From positions 1-37,140 of the forward strand of contig WQVX01000009.1 in the NCBI GenBank assembly GCA_009785615.1: a stretch of 37,140 nucleotides of DNA, given 5' to 3'. The stretch comes from Defluviitaleaceae bacterium. Its GTDB lineage: Bacteria > Bacillota > Clostridia > Lachnospirales > WQUN01. Below, in pieces: positions 1 through 8,482 of the stretch. The first letter of the stretch is position 1; the number at the start of each line of letters is the position of its first letter. Both the position numbers and the translations under genes were made by a program. The notes beneath the pieces were generated by a model. That model saw only the letters and a program-made list of their open reading frames with translations, made no database searches and was not told the DNA's origin.

Positions 1-2
1 AG

Positions 3-119
3 ATTAAGCTCAATAAAATATTCGTAATATGCAGGAGTATACCCGCTAAAGACTTGAATTTAGTAATTCAAATTTTGGCATCGGTTCATAGGCATTCAGA
101 TTATAAAAGCTCAGAATAA
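3..119 (+). CDS. C-terminal end of an unidentified protein (partial)
   Basis: An open frame enters from the left edge and runs 38 codons to TAA at 117-119. Its product reads as one amphipathic helix (…KDLNLVIQILASVHRHSDY…) with a polar tail. This resembles the C-terminus of a small helical protein such as an XRE-type regulator, but that is a guess. It lies just before a bidirectional terminator and is convergent with the thymidylate kinase gene, as expected for the end of a real gene. A chance open frame of this length is possible in AT-rich DNA, so confidence is low. Confidence 0.35.
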   Translation: MKLNKIFVICRSIPAKDLNLVIQILASVHRHSDYKSSE

Positions 120-133
120 TCACATTTTTTTGA

Positions 134-209
134 CAAAGCAAAAGCCCTCAAAAATGGTGAAAAGGAGATTTTGAACAGGCTCCTATACCGCTTGAGGGCT
201 TTTGCTTTG
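134..209. terminator. Bidirectional intrinsic terminator between convergent genes
   Basis: An 18-bp perfect inverted repeat (134-151 with 192-209) encloses a 40-base loop. The GC-rich core GCCCTCAA/TTGAGGGC is followed by TTTTGCTTTG on either strand, so each direction has its own U-rich tract. The loop holds a further 5-bp stem (AGGAG 163-167 with CTCCT 180-184). It sits between the end of the left-edge frame and the end of tmk, and suits transcripts from both sides. The loop is unusually long for a simple terminator. Confidence 0.7.
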
Positions 210-234
210 CAAAATTGCTATAATGCCAAAAGGT

Positions 235-912
235 TTAAGCCAAAACTTGCTCAATAATAATGCGGCTAACTTCTGATGGGTCTAAAACACGCTGTCCCTC
301 TTGATAATTCACTATACTAAAGCTTTCATCAATATCAGCAAATTTAAGATATTCATGTTCAACTTCTTTTTGAAAAAGCAAGTCATTTTCATGTATATCA
401 ATACCACCCTTTAGGTAATCTCTATCGCTTCCGATTCTATTATTGTTAGCCAAATTATTTTTAACAAAATCATAAGGAGGTTTTAAAAATAAAGTTAAAT
501 CCGGTTTAGGTAATGCAAAATGCTCATACTCCAGTTTCAAAATCCAATTTCTAAGAGTTTCTTTTTGAAGTTGATCATGCACCTTTGCACATTGAAAGGC
601 GATGTTAGAGTAAACATATCTGTCAACAATCAAAAATTGATGGTTATTGATTCCATCATTTAAAATCGGCTTTGCATCGTGTCTGTCTTGTGCATACATC
701 AAAGCAAGAAAGTATGGATTAATATCCTCAATAGCTCCAAATTCACCCCTCAAAAAACTTGCAATCATTTCACCTATCATTGTTTTAGTGATTCTTGGAA
801 AATGAAGAAACACATGACTGATTTTCTTTTCATTTAAATAATCTAACAACATCCCAACTTGAGTTGATTTGCCGGATCCATCTAAACCTTCAAATACAAT
901 AAATTTACTCAT
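235..912 (-). CDS. tmk: Thymidylate kinase (dTMP kinase), eukaryote-like type
   Basis: Phosphorylates dTMP to dTDP with ATP in the cytoplasm, an essential step of dTTP supply. The 225-residue protein begins with the P-loop GLDGSGKST (about residues 9-17), carries the DRY motif (DRYVYSNIAFQ, about 97-107) and has a lid-like region with NNRIGSDRDY. The usual bacterial TREPGGT loop is absent. In its place is HFPRITKTMIGE, closer to the FP-R-T-IG pattern of eukaryotic, viral and some bacterial enzymes. The start at 912 overlaps the end of the DUF58 gene by 8 bases, so translation is probably coupled. It is the last gene of a leftward run and is followed by the terminator at 134-209. Confidence 0.88.
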   Translation of the reverse strand: MSKFIVFEGLDGSGKSTQVGMLLDYLNEKKISHVFLHFPRITKTMIGEMIASFLRGEFGAIEDINPYFLALMYAQDRHDAKPILNDGINNHQFLIVDRYVYSNIAFQCAKVHDQLQKETLRNWILKLEYEHFALPKPDLTLFLKPPYDFVKNNLANNNRIGSDRDYLKGGIDIHENDLLFQKEVEHEYLKFADIDESFSIVNYQEGQRVLDPSEVSRIIIEQVLA

Positions 913-1999
913 AATTTACCACCTTATTCACTGATGTTTCAGCGGAAATAATTACAGCCCTGCCTTCATCTCGTCCATCAATAATGATTTTAGCTTCCTC
1001 TGCACTGCCGGGCACAATAAAGATTATTGCTTTGTCATCCATTTGTTTTGAAAACACACGATTTACAAGAGTATGAAATAACTCTGAAGAAGTACCTGAA
1101 GCTCGTCCCAATCCTTCTAAAATAGTCTGAAAATGGCTCGCGCCCAGCCCTTCACTAATATAATCCCAGCTACCATGAGAACCAAAAGTAACTATATTTG
1201 AAAAAAAATCATATTTGATCCTCTTTTGTTCCAAAGCACGACAAACAGTGTGTGCAATAGAAAGACAATGTTCAATCAATTGAATGTCATATTTGGTATC
1301 ACCCGTGGCATTCCTGTCTACGTTAAGCACCACACCGGCAGATATTTCAGTAGTGTAGTCATATGACTTTACCATCATCCTTCCGGCGCGCAGGCTTTGT
1401 GACCAAGAAATTGCTTTCATTGGCTCGCGACCTGTATATTCACGAAACCCGGCAGTCAATATAGGATCTTCAATAATAAACCTGCGTACAGATATATCTC
1501 CTAAAAAACCGCCTACTACTCTATCTATATAGGCATTTTCTGCGACTTTTGGGTAAATTACAATTTCATTAAAACTATCAACTTTTTTATAATTTTCACC
1601 GGTTCCAAGAAAGTCTCCGCCTTGCAACTCAGCACCTGAAAATGTATACCATCCTCTATTTGGAATGGATACAGGAATTTCACGCACCAAGCTTTTACGC
1701 GGCATTAAATATATCATTGATGTATACCAAGCATGTCTATTAATACGGTCGGTACTTACTACTACACCGGGGACATGTATTGTAATGGTTTCAGGCAAGA
1801 TTTCTTTTAATCGCACAAATGGGATAAATCGCAAACTTCTATTAGTAATAGTGGTTGTTATTTGAAATTGCTCTTCAGGAGCAACCAGCAATCGCGAGGG
1901 TTTATATTGAAATTCCACTCCGTTTAGGGCATTCTTTTTTGACCATTCTTGAATCAGATAACCTATAGTAATAACAGCTAGAAAAAAAATCAGCGGCAT
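905..1999 (-). CDS. DUF58 domain-containing protein
   Basis: A 364-residue protein with an N-terminal hydrophobic segment (about residues 2-16) that probably anchors it in the membrane. A beta-rich middle region follows, then the DUF58 signature around residues 187-215 (REYTGREPMKAISWSQSLRAG), which precedes a vWA-like half. DUF58 proteins are almost always paired with MoxR ATPases, and here the MoxR gene lies 3 bases upstream in the same transcript. The pair is generally thought to act as a chaperone-like or metal-insertion system; its substrate here is unknown. A GGAGG site lies about 9 bases before the ATG. The transglutaminase-like partner often found with this pair is not in the window. 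Confidence 0.85.
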   Translation of the reverse strand: MPLIFFLAVITIGYLIQEWSKKNALNGVEFQYKPSRLLVAPEEQFQITTTITNRSLRFIPFVRLKEILPETITIHVPGVVVSTDRINRHAWYTSMIYLMPRKSLVREIPVSIPNRGWYTFSGAELQGGDFLGTGENYKKVDSFNEIVIYPKVAENAYIDRVVGGFLGDISVRRFIIEDPILTAGFREYTGREPMKAISWSQSLRAGRMMVKSYDYTTEISAGVVLNVDRNATGDTKYDIQLIEHCLSIAHTVCRALEQKRIKYDFFSNIVTFGSHGSWDYISEGLGASHFQTILEGLGRASGTSSELFHTLVNRVFSKQMDDKAIIFIVPGSAEEAKIIIDGRDEGRAVIISAETSVNKVVNYE

Positions 2000-2002
2000 A
2001 GG

Positions 2003-2944
2003 CTAATCCTCCAGTGGAACGGCAGTCTTTTTAATAATACGATTTAATATCTCTTCTGCATCACTACTTTTTATGCTACTACCCATATTTAGCCGATGAG
2101 CCAATATATGAGGTGCTGTAAAGCACACATCTTCCGGTATGCAGTAATCTCTTCCATTCATGACAGCACAAGCTTGACTGGCCTTGTATAGGGCTATAGC
2201 CCCCCTGGTAGATACGCCGGAAATAAATTGGCTTTCCTTTCGTGTCCCTTCGATGATATCCATTATATATGCGGCAACTTCTTCCGATACCGGCACATTA
2301 TGATAATTATTTTGCACAAAAGCAGTTTCTTCTGCTGTTACAACCTGTTCCAAAGAATCTAACAATCTTGCAGTAGAAGGTCGAGATATAACCGATAATT
2401 CTTGTTCCCGATTCATATAGCCCAAAGATAGCCGCATGAAAAAGCGATCAATTTGCGCTTCCGGTAGCGGAAATGTTCCATAGGATTCTAATGGATTTTG
2501 AGTAGCCATTACCATAAAGGGTTCTTCAAGTAAGTTGGTATTGCCATCTATGGTAATTTGGCGTTCTTCCATAGCTTCCAGCAAGCTTGATTGCGTGCGT
2601 GGTGTTGCCCTGTTGATTTCATCTGCCAGTATGATATTGGCAAACAGTGGGCCGGGGCGGAATTCAAAATCATTTTGCTTTTGATTGTAAAAGTTGATGC
2701 CTGTTAAATCAGAAGGAAGCAAATCCGGCGTAAATTGAATGCGCTTAAATTTGCTTCCAACAGTTTTTGCAAAAGAACGAAGGAGCATAGTTTTGCCTGT
2801 TCCGGGGACATCTTCCAGCAACACGTGACCCGCACAGACAAAGGAAATTAGCACCAAGAAAACAGAATCTTCTTTTCCAACAATTACTTTTGAACAGTTT
2901 TCTACTACTTTTTGACGATATTGAGTGAATTTAAGGATATCCAT
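2003..2944 (-). CDS. MoxR-family AAA+ ATPase
   Basis: A 313-residue cytoplasmic AAA+ ATPase. It has Walker A DVPGTGKTMLL (about residues 44-54), Walker B IILADEINRATP (about 105-116), the sensor-1 stretch MVMATQNPLESYGTFPLPEAQIDRF split over about 145-169, and the MoxR lid domain at the C-terminus. Family members remodel or activate partner proteins, usually a DUF58/vWA protein, and that partner is the next gene. The start is supported by GAGGAG 10 bases before the ATG. It is separated from the upstream SDR gene by 51 bases, so it may share that transcript or have its own promoter. Confidence 0.93.
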   Translation of the reverse strand: MDILKFTQYRQKVVENCSKVIVGKEDSVFLVLISFVCAGHVLLEDVPGTGKTMLLRSFAKTVGSKFKRIQFTPDLLPSDLTGINFYNQKQNDFEFRPGPLFANIILADEINRATPRTQSSLLEAMEERQITIDGNTNLLEEPFMVMATQNPLESYGTFPLPEAQIDRFFMRLSLGYMNREQELSVISRPSTARLLDSLEQVVTAEETAFVQNNYHNVPVSEEVAAYIMDIIEGTRKESQFISGVSTRGAIALYKASQACAVMNGRDYCIPEDVCFTAPHILAHRLNMGSSIKSSDAEEILNRIIKKTAVPLED

Positions 2945-2995
2945 TATAAGTACTCCTCTTTAGAAATGTATTTGAGTCATCAGATTTAATCAGAT

Positions 2996-3736
2996 CTAAT
3001 TTAATCCCCCATCTAACCCAATAACTTGACCGGTTAGATAAGATGCTTCCGAAGAAGCCAAAAAATATACTAACTTTCCGACTTCTTCGGCGTTGCCAAA
3101 ACGCATCAAAGGGATTCTTTCTGTAAAAGCTTCCTGTTCTTCTTGTGATAACCTACTGTTCATTCTTGTTTCAATTGCGCCACAGGCTATGGCACACACC
3201 CGTACCCCGGAAGGCCCAAGCTCTTGAGCCATAGAGCGGGTAAACGCATGAGTAGCCCCTTTAGCCGCAGAATATACTGCTTCACAAGAGGCTCCTGTAG
3301 TTCCCCATATAGAAGATATGTTGATGATTACTCCTTTTTTTGCACGTACCATATCCGGTACTGCCAAATGGGTTGCGTTTAATATGTGGATAAAATTGTG
3401 ACGTATCACATCATCCCATTCGTGAGGTTTCATATCGGTAAAAAGACCAAAATGCGCCAGCCCTGCATTGTTTACCAATATATCTACTGAACCAAAATGA
3501 GACTTGATTTTGTTAAAAGCCATTTCAGCTTCAATATAATTTGACATATCTGCTAAAATGCCCATTACATTGCAATTACCTTGATTTCTCCGGTTTAATT
3601 CTTCTACTGCTTTGTCCAATTGAACTTGATCAATACGGCCATTTAATACGACTTTATCTCCATGTGCAGCAAATTCTTGGGCAATACCAAAACCTATTCC
3701 CCTAGATGAGCCTGTAACTAATACTGTACGATTCAT
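2996..3736 (-). CDS. SDR-family NAD(P)-dependent oxidoreductase
   Basis: A classical short-chain dehydrogenase of 246 residues. It starts with the cofactor motif TGSSRGIGFGIA, has the NNAG motif, the catalytic Ser (NISSIWG) and the YSAAK catalytic pair, and ends in a hydrophobic, Gly-rich stretch (TGQVIGLDGG) typical of FabG-like enzymes. I place the start at the ATG at 3736, preceded by AGAAGGA; a longer in-frame extension exists but has no ribosome site. The substrate cannot be told from sequence. The neighbouring Gfo/Idh/MocA and RpiB genes suggest a sugar or polyol; FabG-like fatty-acid or EF-P 5-aminopentanone reductase roles are alternatives. Confidence 0.85.
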   Translation of the reverse strand: MNRTVLVTGSSRGIGFGIAQEFAAHGDKVVLNGRIDQVQLDKAVEELNRRNQGNCNVMGILADMSNYIEAEMAFNKIKSHFGSVDILVNNAGLAHFGLFTDMKPHEWDDVIRHNFIHILNATHLAVPDMVRAKKGVIINISSIWGTTGASCEAVYSAAKGATHAFTRSMAQELGPSGVRVCAIACGAIETRMNSRLSQEEQEAFTERIPLMRFGNAEEVGKLVYFLASSEASYLTGQVIGLDGGLN

Positions 3737-3759
3737 AGCATAATCCTTCTGTTCCTTAT

Positions 3760-3786
3760 AACAAACCTGCTCATATAAGAGCAGGT
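3760..3786 (-). terminator. Weak terminator-like hairpin between oxidoreductase genes
   Basis: An 8-bp stem (ACCTGCTC 3765-3772 with GAGCAGGT 3779-3786) and 6-base loop lie in the 69-base gap between the Gfo/Idh/MocA and SDR genes. On the minus strand the stem is followed by only TTTGTTA, so it could attenuate readthrough or protect the 3' end of the upstream message rather than stop transcription fully. Confidence 0.45.
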
Positions 3787-3805
3787 CTATTGTCATTTAC
3801 TTATA

Positions 3806-4969
3806 TTACTTATCAAGACTTCCAACTGTAATATCTGAGCCTCCAAGATTCTCAACAGAAGTAGTCTTATTATAAAAATGTATGGCATTTTTTAAAATAC
3901 CTTCAAATGTGTAGTAATCATCAGTCTCTTTAATTGGAAGCTGTGCTGTTTGTTTTAAACATCCGGCCTTATAAATAGCTGTGATTAATTCTATTGCTCT
4001 TCTGCCATCCGGGCTGGTTATATCAGGTTTAACACCTTGTTCTAATGCCCTAAGTACATTGTCAATTTGACCTGTGTGTCCTTTATAAGTAAGGCTTGGC
4101 ATGGCATTATATTTGTTCGTTATTTCTGATATTAATGCGTCGTTTCTTTCCGGGAAGCCGTTTGGCTTAGATAATTCTGCTTCGCAACTAAATGGTGCTG
4201 CAATTTTAGCTTTTTCGCATTGCAATGTGATACTTTGCCCTTCACCATGATGAACAACAGAGCTTGTAACTTCTGCAAGGGTACCATCAGCATATTTTAA
4301 AATTGCAAAAGAGATATCTTCTACTTCCGAATTATCATGCATTACATTAGATAAAACAGCGGTAACTTCAATCGGCAAACTATCTTGTATCCAATTGATC
4401 ATATCAATTTGATGCACAGCATGGTTCAGGGTAGGGCCGCCGCCTTCTTTTTCCCAAAGCCCGCGCCACCATAAATCATAGTAGCAATGGCCTCGCCACC
4501 AAAAAGAATCTACATGAGCTACACGAACTTTGCCTGCAATACCACTTTCGGATAGCTCTTTTAACTTGTAAACACTGTCAATGTATCGATTTTGCGCTAT
4601 AACAGACATGGTTACTTTATTGCGTTTTTCGGCGGCTATCATTGCATCACATTCTTTTAAGCAAGTAGCCATAGGTTTTTCTACTAATACATGCTTGCCG
4701 GCATCCATGCAATCTATAGAAATATCTGCATGAACATATGGAGGTGTGCATACATGAACCAAGTCAATTTTCACACTAGATTCTAACATTTCTTGATGGC
4801 TCTTAAATACTGCTGCATCTTTTAAACCGAATCTTTCTTTTTTTTCCTCTGCCTTCTCCGGAAAGATATCTACCAGTGCAGTAATTTTACAACGATCTTT
4901 AAGCTCAAGAAGCCCTTCAATATGCATTTGAGAAATGTTTCCTGTACCTACAATAGCAACACAAATCAT
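3806..4969 (-). CDS. Gfo/Idh/MocA-family oxidoreductase
   Basis: A 387-residue NAD(P)-dependent dehydrogenase. The N-terminal Rossmann domain opens with VAIVGTGNISQMHIEGL; the family's EKPMA motif (VLVEKPMATC) comes at about residues 93-102. The substrate domain has GGGPTLNHAVHQIDM, carrying the His that usually completes the active site. Members oxidise or epimerise sugars, inositols or sugar acids; the exact substrate is open. The start is the ATG at 4969, behind AGAAGG. A WWRGHCYYDLWWRG stretch before the GGGPTLNH motif is rich in aromatics and may shape the sugar pocket. It lies between an SDR and an RpiB-type isomerase, suggesting a small sugar-conversion operon. Confidence 0.88.
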   Translation of the reverse strand: MICVAIVGTGNISQMHIEGLLELKDRCKITALVDIFPEKAEEKKERFGLKDAAVFKSHQEMLESSVKIDLVHVCTPPYVHADISIDCMDAGKHVLVEKPMATCLKECDAMIAAEKRNKVTMSVIAQNRYIDSVYKLKELSESGIAGKVRVAHVDSFWWRGHCYYDLWWRGLWEKEGGGPTLNHAVHQIDMINWIQDSLPIEVTAVLSNVMHDNSEVEDISFAILKYADGTLAEVTSSVVHHGEGQSITLQCEKAKIAAPFSCEAELSKPNGFPERNDALISEITNKYNAMPSLTYKGHTGQIDNVLRALEQGVKPDITSPDGRRAIELITAIYKAGCLKQTAQLPIKETDDYYTFEGILKNAIHFYNKTTSVENLGGSDITVGSLDK

Positions 4970-5100
4970 TTTATACCTTCTTTCTTTATGAAAATACAAC
5001 GGATCAACTCTCCATAATTAATACCACATTTCATGTTGAAATTGAATAGATTTATCCAATATAATTTGTAAAAATATATGATTTTTTCCGGCCGCAGGTT

Positions 5101-5529
5101 CTAAATATCTATCATATTAATTCGGTCAGCATGACGGCCGCCTTCAAACTCTGCTTCAATCCAAATTTTCACTAACATCTTTGCAAATTCTGCGGCAATC
5201 ACTCTTGCACCTAATGCCATAGCATTAGCGTTATTATGTTGCCGTGATAAAAGAGCTGTATATGAGTCTGTGCAATTTACGCAGCGTATGCCCTTTATTC
5301 GATTAGCTGCCAAAGAAATCCCAAAGCCGGTACCGCATATTAATATAGCTCTGTCGTATTCTCCGGCGGCTACTTTTTCCGCTGCCATTCGTCCGTACAC
5401 AGGATATTCCGCACGCTCTGCATTGTGGGCACCTATGTCGTCTACTTGGTGGTTCATTTCTTTTAACATTTTTGCAATTTCCATTTTCATTTCGTAACCT
5501 ACATGATCACTTGCCATAACTATTTTCAT
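5101..5529 (-). CDS. rpiB: RpiB/LacA/LacB-family sugar-phosphate isomerase
   Basis: A 142-residue protein of normal family length. It shows the SDHVGYEMK phosphate-site motif near the start, the ICGTGFGISLAANR motif with Cys65 (catalytic base in E. coli-type RpiB), and RQHNNANAMALG with His98. It should interconvert ribose-5-phosphate and ribulose-5-phosphate, or act on allose or another 5/6-carbon sugar phosphate. The start is the ATG at 5529 with GGGAGGA 9 bases upstream; the longer frame to 5601 has no ribosome site. It heads the leftward sugar cluster, with an inverted repeat and promoter-like sequence upstream. A dedicated catabolic isomerase is as likely as the housekeeping pentose enzyme. 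Confidence 0.85.
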   Translation of the reverse strand: MKIVMASDHVGYEMKMEIAKMLKEMNHQVDDIGAHNAERAEYPVYGRMAAEKVAAGEYDRAILICGTGFGISLAANRIKGIRCVNCTDSYTALLSRQHNNANAMALGARVIAAEFAKMLVKIWIEAEFEGGRHADRINMIDI

Positions 5530-5599
5530 GTGTTTTTTCCTCCCGGATTTGTTCTGAAATTGTGAATTTGCGCGCTTTTTGGAAATAACCTTGATGTCC

Positions 5600-5652
5600 A
5601 ACCGGTCTCATTTTGTTACCGGTTGAGTATAGTTTAAAAAGATAGACTGCAA
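5600..5652 (-). promoter_or_regulatory. Candidate rpiB promoter with downstream inverted repeat
   Basis: On the minus strand TTGCAG (5652-5647) and TATACT (5631-5626) are 15 bases apart, a short spacer. Just downstream, AACCGGT and ACCGGTT (5618-5624 and 5600-5606) form a 7-bp inverted repeat with an 11-base centre, at the expected transcription start. The arrangement looks like a promoter with an operator, but the factor is unknown. Confidence 0.4.
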
Positions 5653-5676
5653 TAAATCAAACTGTTATAATAACAG
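5643..5676 (+). promoter_or_regulatory. MATE-gene promoter with palindrome over the -10
   Basis: TAGACT (5643-5648) and a perfect TATAAT (5666-5671) are separated by 17 bases. The -10 is embedded in the 15-base palindrome CTGTTATAATAACAG (5662-5676), so a repressor bound there would block the promoter. Such a site is common for drug-exporter genes under TetR, MarR or similar control; no regulator gene lies next to it. Confidence 0.6.
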
Positions 5677-5706
5677 AAAAATAACCGGAAAAAAGTGAGG
5701 GATCTA

Positions 5707-7080
5707 ATGCAACGTTTCAAACATCTGCTTACTTCAATTGACATGACAGAAGGTGAGCCGTGGAAAAAATTATTGTTATTTACTATTCCCTTACTTGTAG
5801 GTAATCTTTTTCAGCAATTATATAACACTGCGGACGCCATAATTTTAGGTCGATTTGTGGGTGACGATGCTTTGGCGGCAGTAGGTAGCTCTATCCCGGT
5901 ATTTTTTTTGCTATTGGTGCTTTTAATGGGTGTAGCTATAGGCGCAGGCATTATGGTTTCTCAGTATTATGGAGCAAAGCAAAAAGAAGAGCTTTCCTAC
6001 ACCATAGGTACCAGTATTACCCTAATTACCATCTTGGGCTTAATTATGATGATTTTTGGCCCGTTGGGAACCCGCCCACTTTTAATATTATTGGATACTC
6101 CTATTGAAATTTTAGATGATAGTGCTATGTATATGAATATCCTTTTGTGGGGTGTTTTAGGCATGGCCTATTTTAATATACTATCCGGTATTTTGCGAGG
6201 GTTAGGAGACTCTTTTTCTCCTTTGATTTATTTGACCATTGCATGTTTGCTTAATATTGTCTTTAATATCATCTTTATTATAGTGTTGGATATGGGTGTA
6301 TTGGGTGCTGCCATTGGTACAGTAATAGCCCAATCGCTTAGTAGCATTTTATGCTTTCGTCGTTTATTACAAATGCGAGACGTTTTTAATGTTAACATGT
6401 ACTATCTATGGCCTAAGAAAAAATACATAATTCAAATTTTAAAGCTGGGTATACCCACAGGTGCATCTCAAGTTATATTTGTTTTAGCAATGATGGTGGT
6501 TCAGCCTTTGGTAAATGATTTTGGCCGTTTATTTATAGCCGCCTATGTTGTAATAATGCGTATAGATGGGTTTGTAATGATGCCAAACTTTTCTTTTGGC
6601 AATGCAATTACTGTTTATACAGGGCAAAATATTGGAGCCGGTAAGGTTGACCGCATAGGAAAAGGTGTTAAACAATGTACTATAATGGCAGCAGGCACGG
6701 CTTTTGTCATGGTAGGACTCATTTTGATTTTTGGTCAGTATATTGCCGGAGCCTTTACTACAACTCAAGAAGTAGTTGATACAAGTATCCGCATGATATG
6801 GATTTTAGCTTTTGGATATGTTGCCTTTGCCGTTAATATGGTAATGTGGGGAACTATCCGTGGGGCCGGAGATGCTATATCGCCATTGTGGGCAGCACTT
6901 ATAAATACAGTGGTAATTCGTTTGCCTACTGCTTTCCTATTTGTACATTGGATGGGGCGGCCGGAGGCTCTTATGTACTCCTTATTGCTAAGTTGGATAT
7001 TTAACACTATACTTGGAATTATTGTGTACCGCTTTGGAAAATGGCGCAATAAAGGGATTGTTAAACATGAATCTGTTTGA
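5707..7080 (+). CDS. MATE-family multidrug/cation exporter
   Basis: A 457-residue integral membrane protein with about twelve hydrophobic segments in two similar halves. The opening region (PWKKLLLFTIPLLVGNLFQQLYNTADAIILGRFVGDDALAAVG) is characteristic of the NorM/DinF-type MATE family, which exports cationic drugs or metabolites against Na+ or H+. A GTG at 5695 could serve as start, but GTGAGG there reads better as the ribosome site for the ATG at 5707. The stop overlaps the rarA start by 14 bases, so the two are probably cotranscribed although functionally unrelated. A palindrome over the promoter suggests repressor control. Confidence 0.9.
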   Translation: MQRFKHLLTSIDMTEGEPWKKLLLFTIPLLVGNLFQQLYNTADAIILGRFVGDDALAAVGSSIPVFFLLLVLLMGVAIGAGIMVSQYYGAKQKEELSYTIGTSITLITILGLIMMIFGPLGTRPLLILLDTPIEILDDSAMYMNILLWGVLGMAYFNILSGILRGLGDSFSPLIYLTIACLLNIVFNIIFIIVLDMGVLGAAIGTVIAQSLSSILCFRRLLQMRDVFNVNMYYLWPKKKYIIQILKLGIPTGASQVIFVLAMMVVQPLVNDFGRLFIAAYVVIMRIDGFVMMPNFSFGNAITVYTGQNIGAGKVDRIGKGVKQCTIMAAGTAFVMVGLILIFGQYIAGAFTTTQEVVDTSIRMIWILAFGYVAFAVNMVMWGTIRGAGDAISPLWAALINTVVIRLPTAFLFVHWMGRPEALMYSLLLSWIFNTILGIIVYRFGKWRNKGIVKHESV

Positions 7081-8389
7081 TTTACAACGAGAAAAAATCT
7101 TAAAAAAAGAAGCTCCCCTTGCGGCTCGTATGCGCCCGGAGAGTCTTGAAGAATTTTTAGGCCAAACTCATATAGTAGGCTCAAATATGCTTTTATACCG
7201 TGCAATTAAAGCAGATAAACTAACAAGCATTATCTTATATGGCCCACCGGGAACAGGCAAAACTACATTAGCCGGGATAATAGCAAATACTACACGTAGC
7301 GGTTTTATTCAGCTTAATGCAACCGCTGCCGGAATAAAAGATATAAAAGCTACCATAGAAACAGCCAGAGACCAACTTGCCATGACAGGTTCCAGAACTA
7401 TTTTATTTATAGATGAAATACATCGTTTTAACAAAAGTCAGCAGGATGCAATGCTGCCACATGTAGAAGATGGTACAATTATATTAATAGGTGCTACTAC
7501 TGAAAACCCTTATTTTGAAGTAAATAAAGCATTGGTGTCCCGCTCCGTTATTTTTGAGCTGGAACCTCTTTCGCAGACAGATATAATTGTACTACTTAAT
7601 CGTGCTGTTAAAGATTCAGAAAAAGGGCTGGGAGCCATGCCAATTGTTGCCATGGATGATGCATTGGAATTTTTTGCAGATAAGGCCAATGGAGATGCTC
7701 GTACAGCTTTAAATGCTATAGAGCTTGCCGCTTTAACCACTACACCCGCAGAAGATGGTACCATAACTATTGATTTAGATGTTGCCTCTGCTTGCATTCA
7801 AAAGCGGGTGCTTTGTTATGAAAAAGATGGCGACAATCATTACGATACTATATCAGCTTTTATAAAAAGTATGCGGGGATCTAACCCGGATGCAGCAGTT
7901 TTTTACCTGGCTAAAATGCTATATGCCGGAGAAGATCCCAAATTTATAGCTCGTCGTATTGTTATTTGTGCTGCCGAAGATGTAGGCAATGCAGACCCTC
8001 ATGCTTTGATGGTAGCTACAGCCGCAGCACAGGCAATAGATTTTATTGGAATGCCCGAGGGTAGAATTATTCTATCCCAAGCGGTTTTATATATATCCTG
8101 CGCACCCAAAAGTAACAGCGCGTTGTCAGCTATTACTAAGGCTTGGCAAGATGTAGAGCAAGTGCAGGTTAAAACAGTCCCTCCACATTTAAAAGATGCA
8201 CACTATTCAAGTGCTTCTGCTTTAAAGCGTGGGGTGGATTACAAGTATGCTCATGACTACCCGGGAAATTATGTATCCCAGCAATATTTACCAGATGAGC
8301 TTGTAGGAAAAATTTATTACGAGCCTAGTGATAATGGAGTCGAAAGGAAAATAAAAGACTCACTGATAAAATTGCGTGGAGAAACATAA
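7067..8389 (+). CDS. rarA: Replication-associated recombination protein A (RarA/MgsA)
   Basis: A 440-residue AAA+ ATPase of the RarA/WHIP/MgsA family that acts at stalled replication forks. It begins MNLFDLQRE, then RPESLEEFLGQTHIVG, Walker A YGPPGTGKTTLA, Walker B FIDEIHRFNKSQQDAML and sensor LIGATTENP. The C-terminal tetramerisation region includes KSMRGSNPDAAVFYLAKML and RRIVICAAEDVGNADPHAL, both hallmarks of the family. The start ATG at 7067, inside the end of the MATE gene, is preceded by AAAGGGA. A longer in-frame extension to 7013 would lie wholly inside the MATE gene and is rejected. Confidence 0.95.
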   Translation: MNLFDLQREKILKKEAPLAARMRPESLEEFLGQTHIVGSNMLLYRAIKADKLTSIILYGPPGTGKTTLAGIIANTTRSGFIQLNATAAGIKDIKATIETARDQLAMTGSRTILFIDEIHRFNKSQQDAMLPHVEDGTIILIGATTENPYFEVNKALVSRSVIFELEPLSQTDIIVLLNRAVKDSEKGLGAMPIVAMDDALEFFADKANGDARTALNAIELAALTTTPAEDGTITIDLDVASACIQKRVLCYEKDGDNHYDTISAFIKSMRGSNPDAAVFYLAKMLYAGEDPKFIARRIVICAAEDVGNADPHALMVATAAAQAIDFIGMPEGRIILSQAVLYISCAPKSNSALSAITKAWQDVEQVQVKTVPPHLKDAHYSSASALKRGVDYKYAHDYPGNYVSQQYLPDELVGKIYYEPSDNGVERKIKDSLIKLRGET

Positions 8390-8482
8390 GGATATTGTGT
8401 ATATAAAACACAAACACTACCTAAGTCTTATAGCGTCCAAGATAGCAAATTATTGGATGCTACACAGAAAGGATGTCTATTA

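Noticed and set aside
134-209. The 18-bp inverted repeat as a MITE
   Set aside because: No target-site duplication or second copy seen; position between convergent genes and U tracts fit a terminator.
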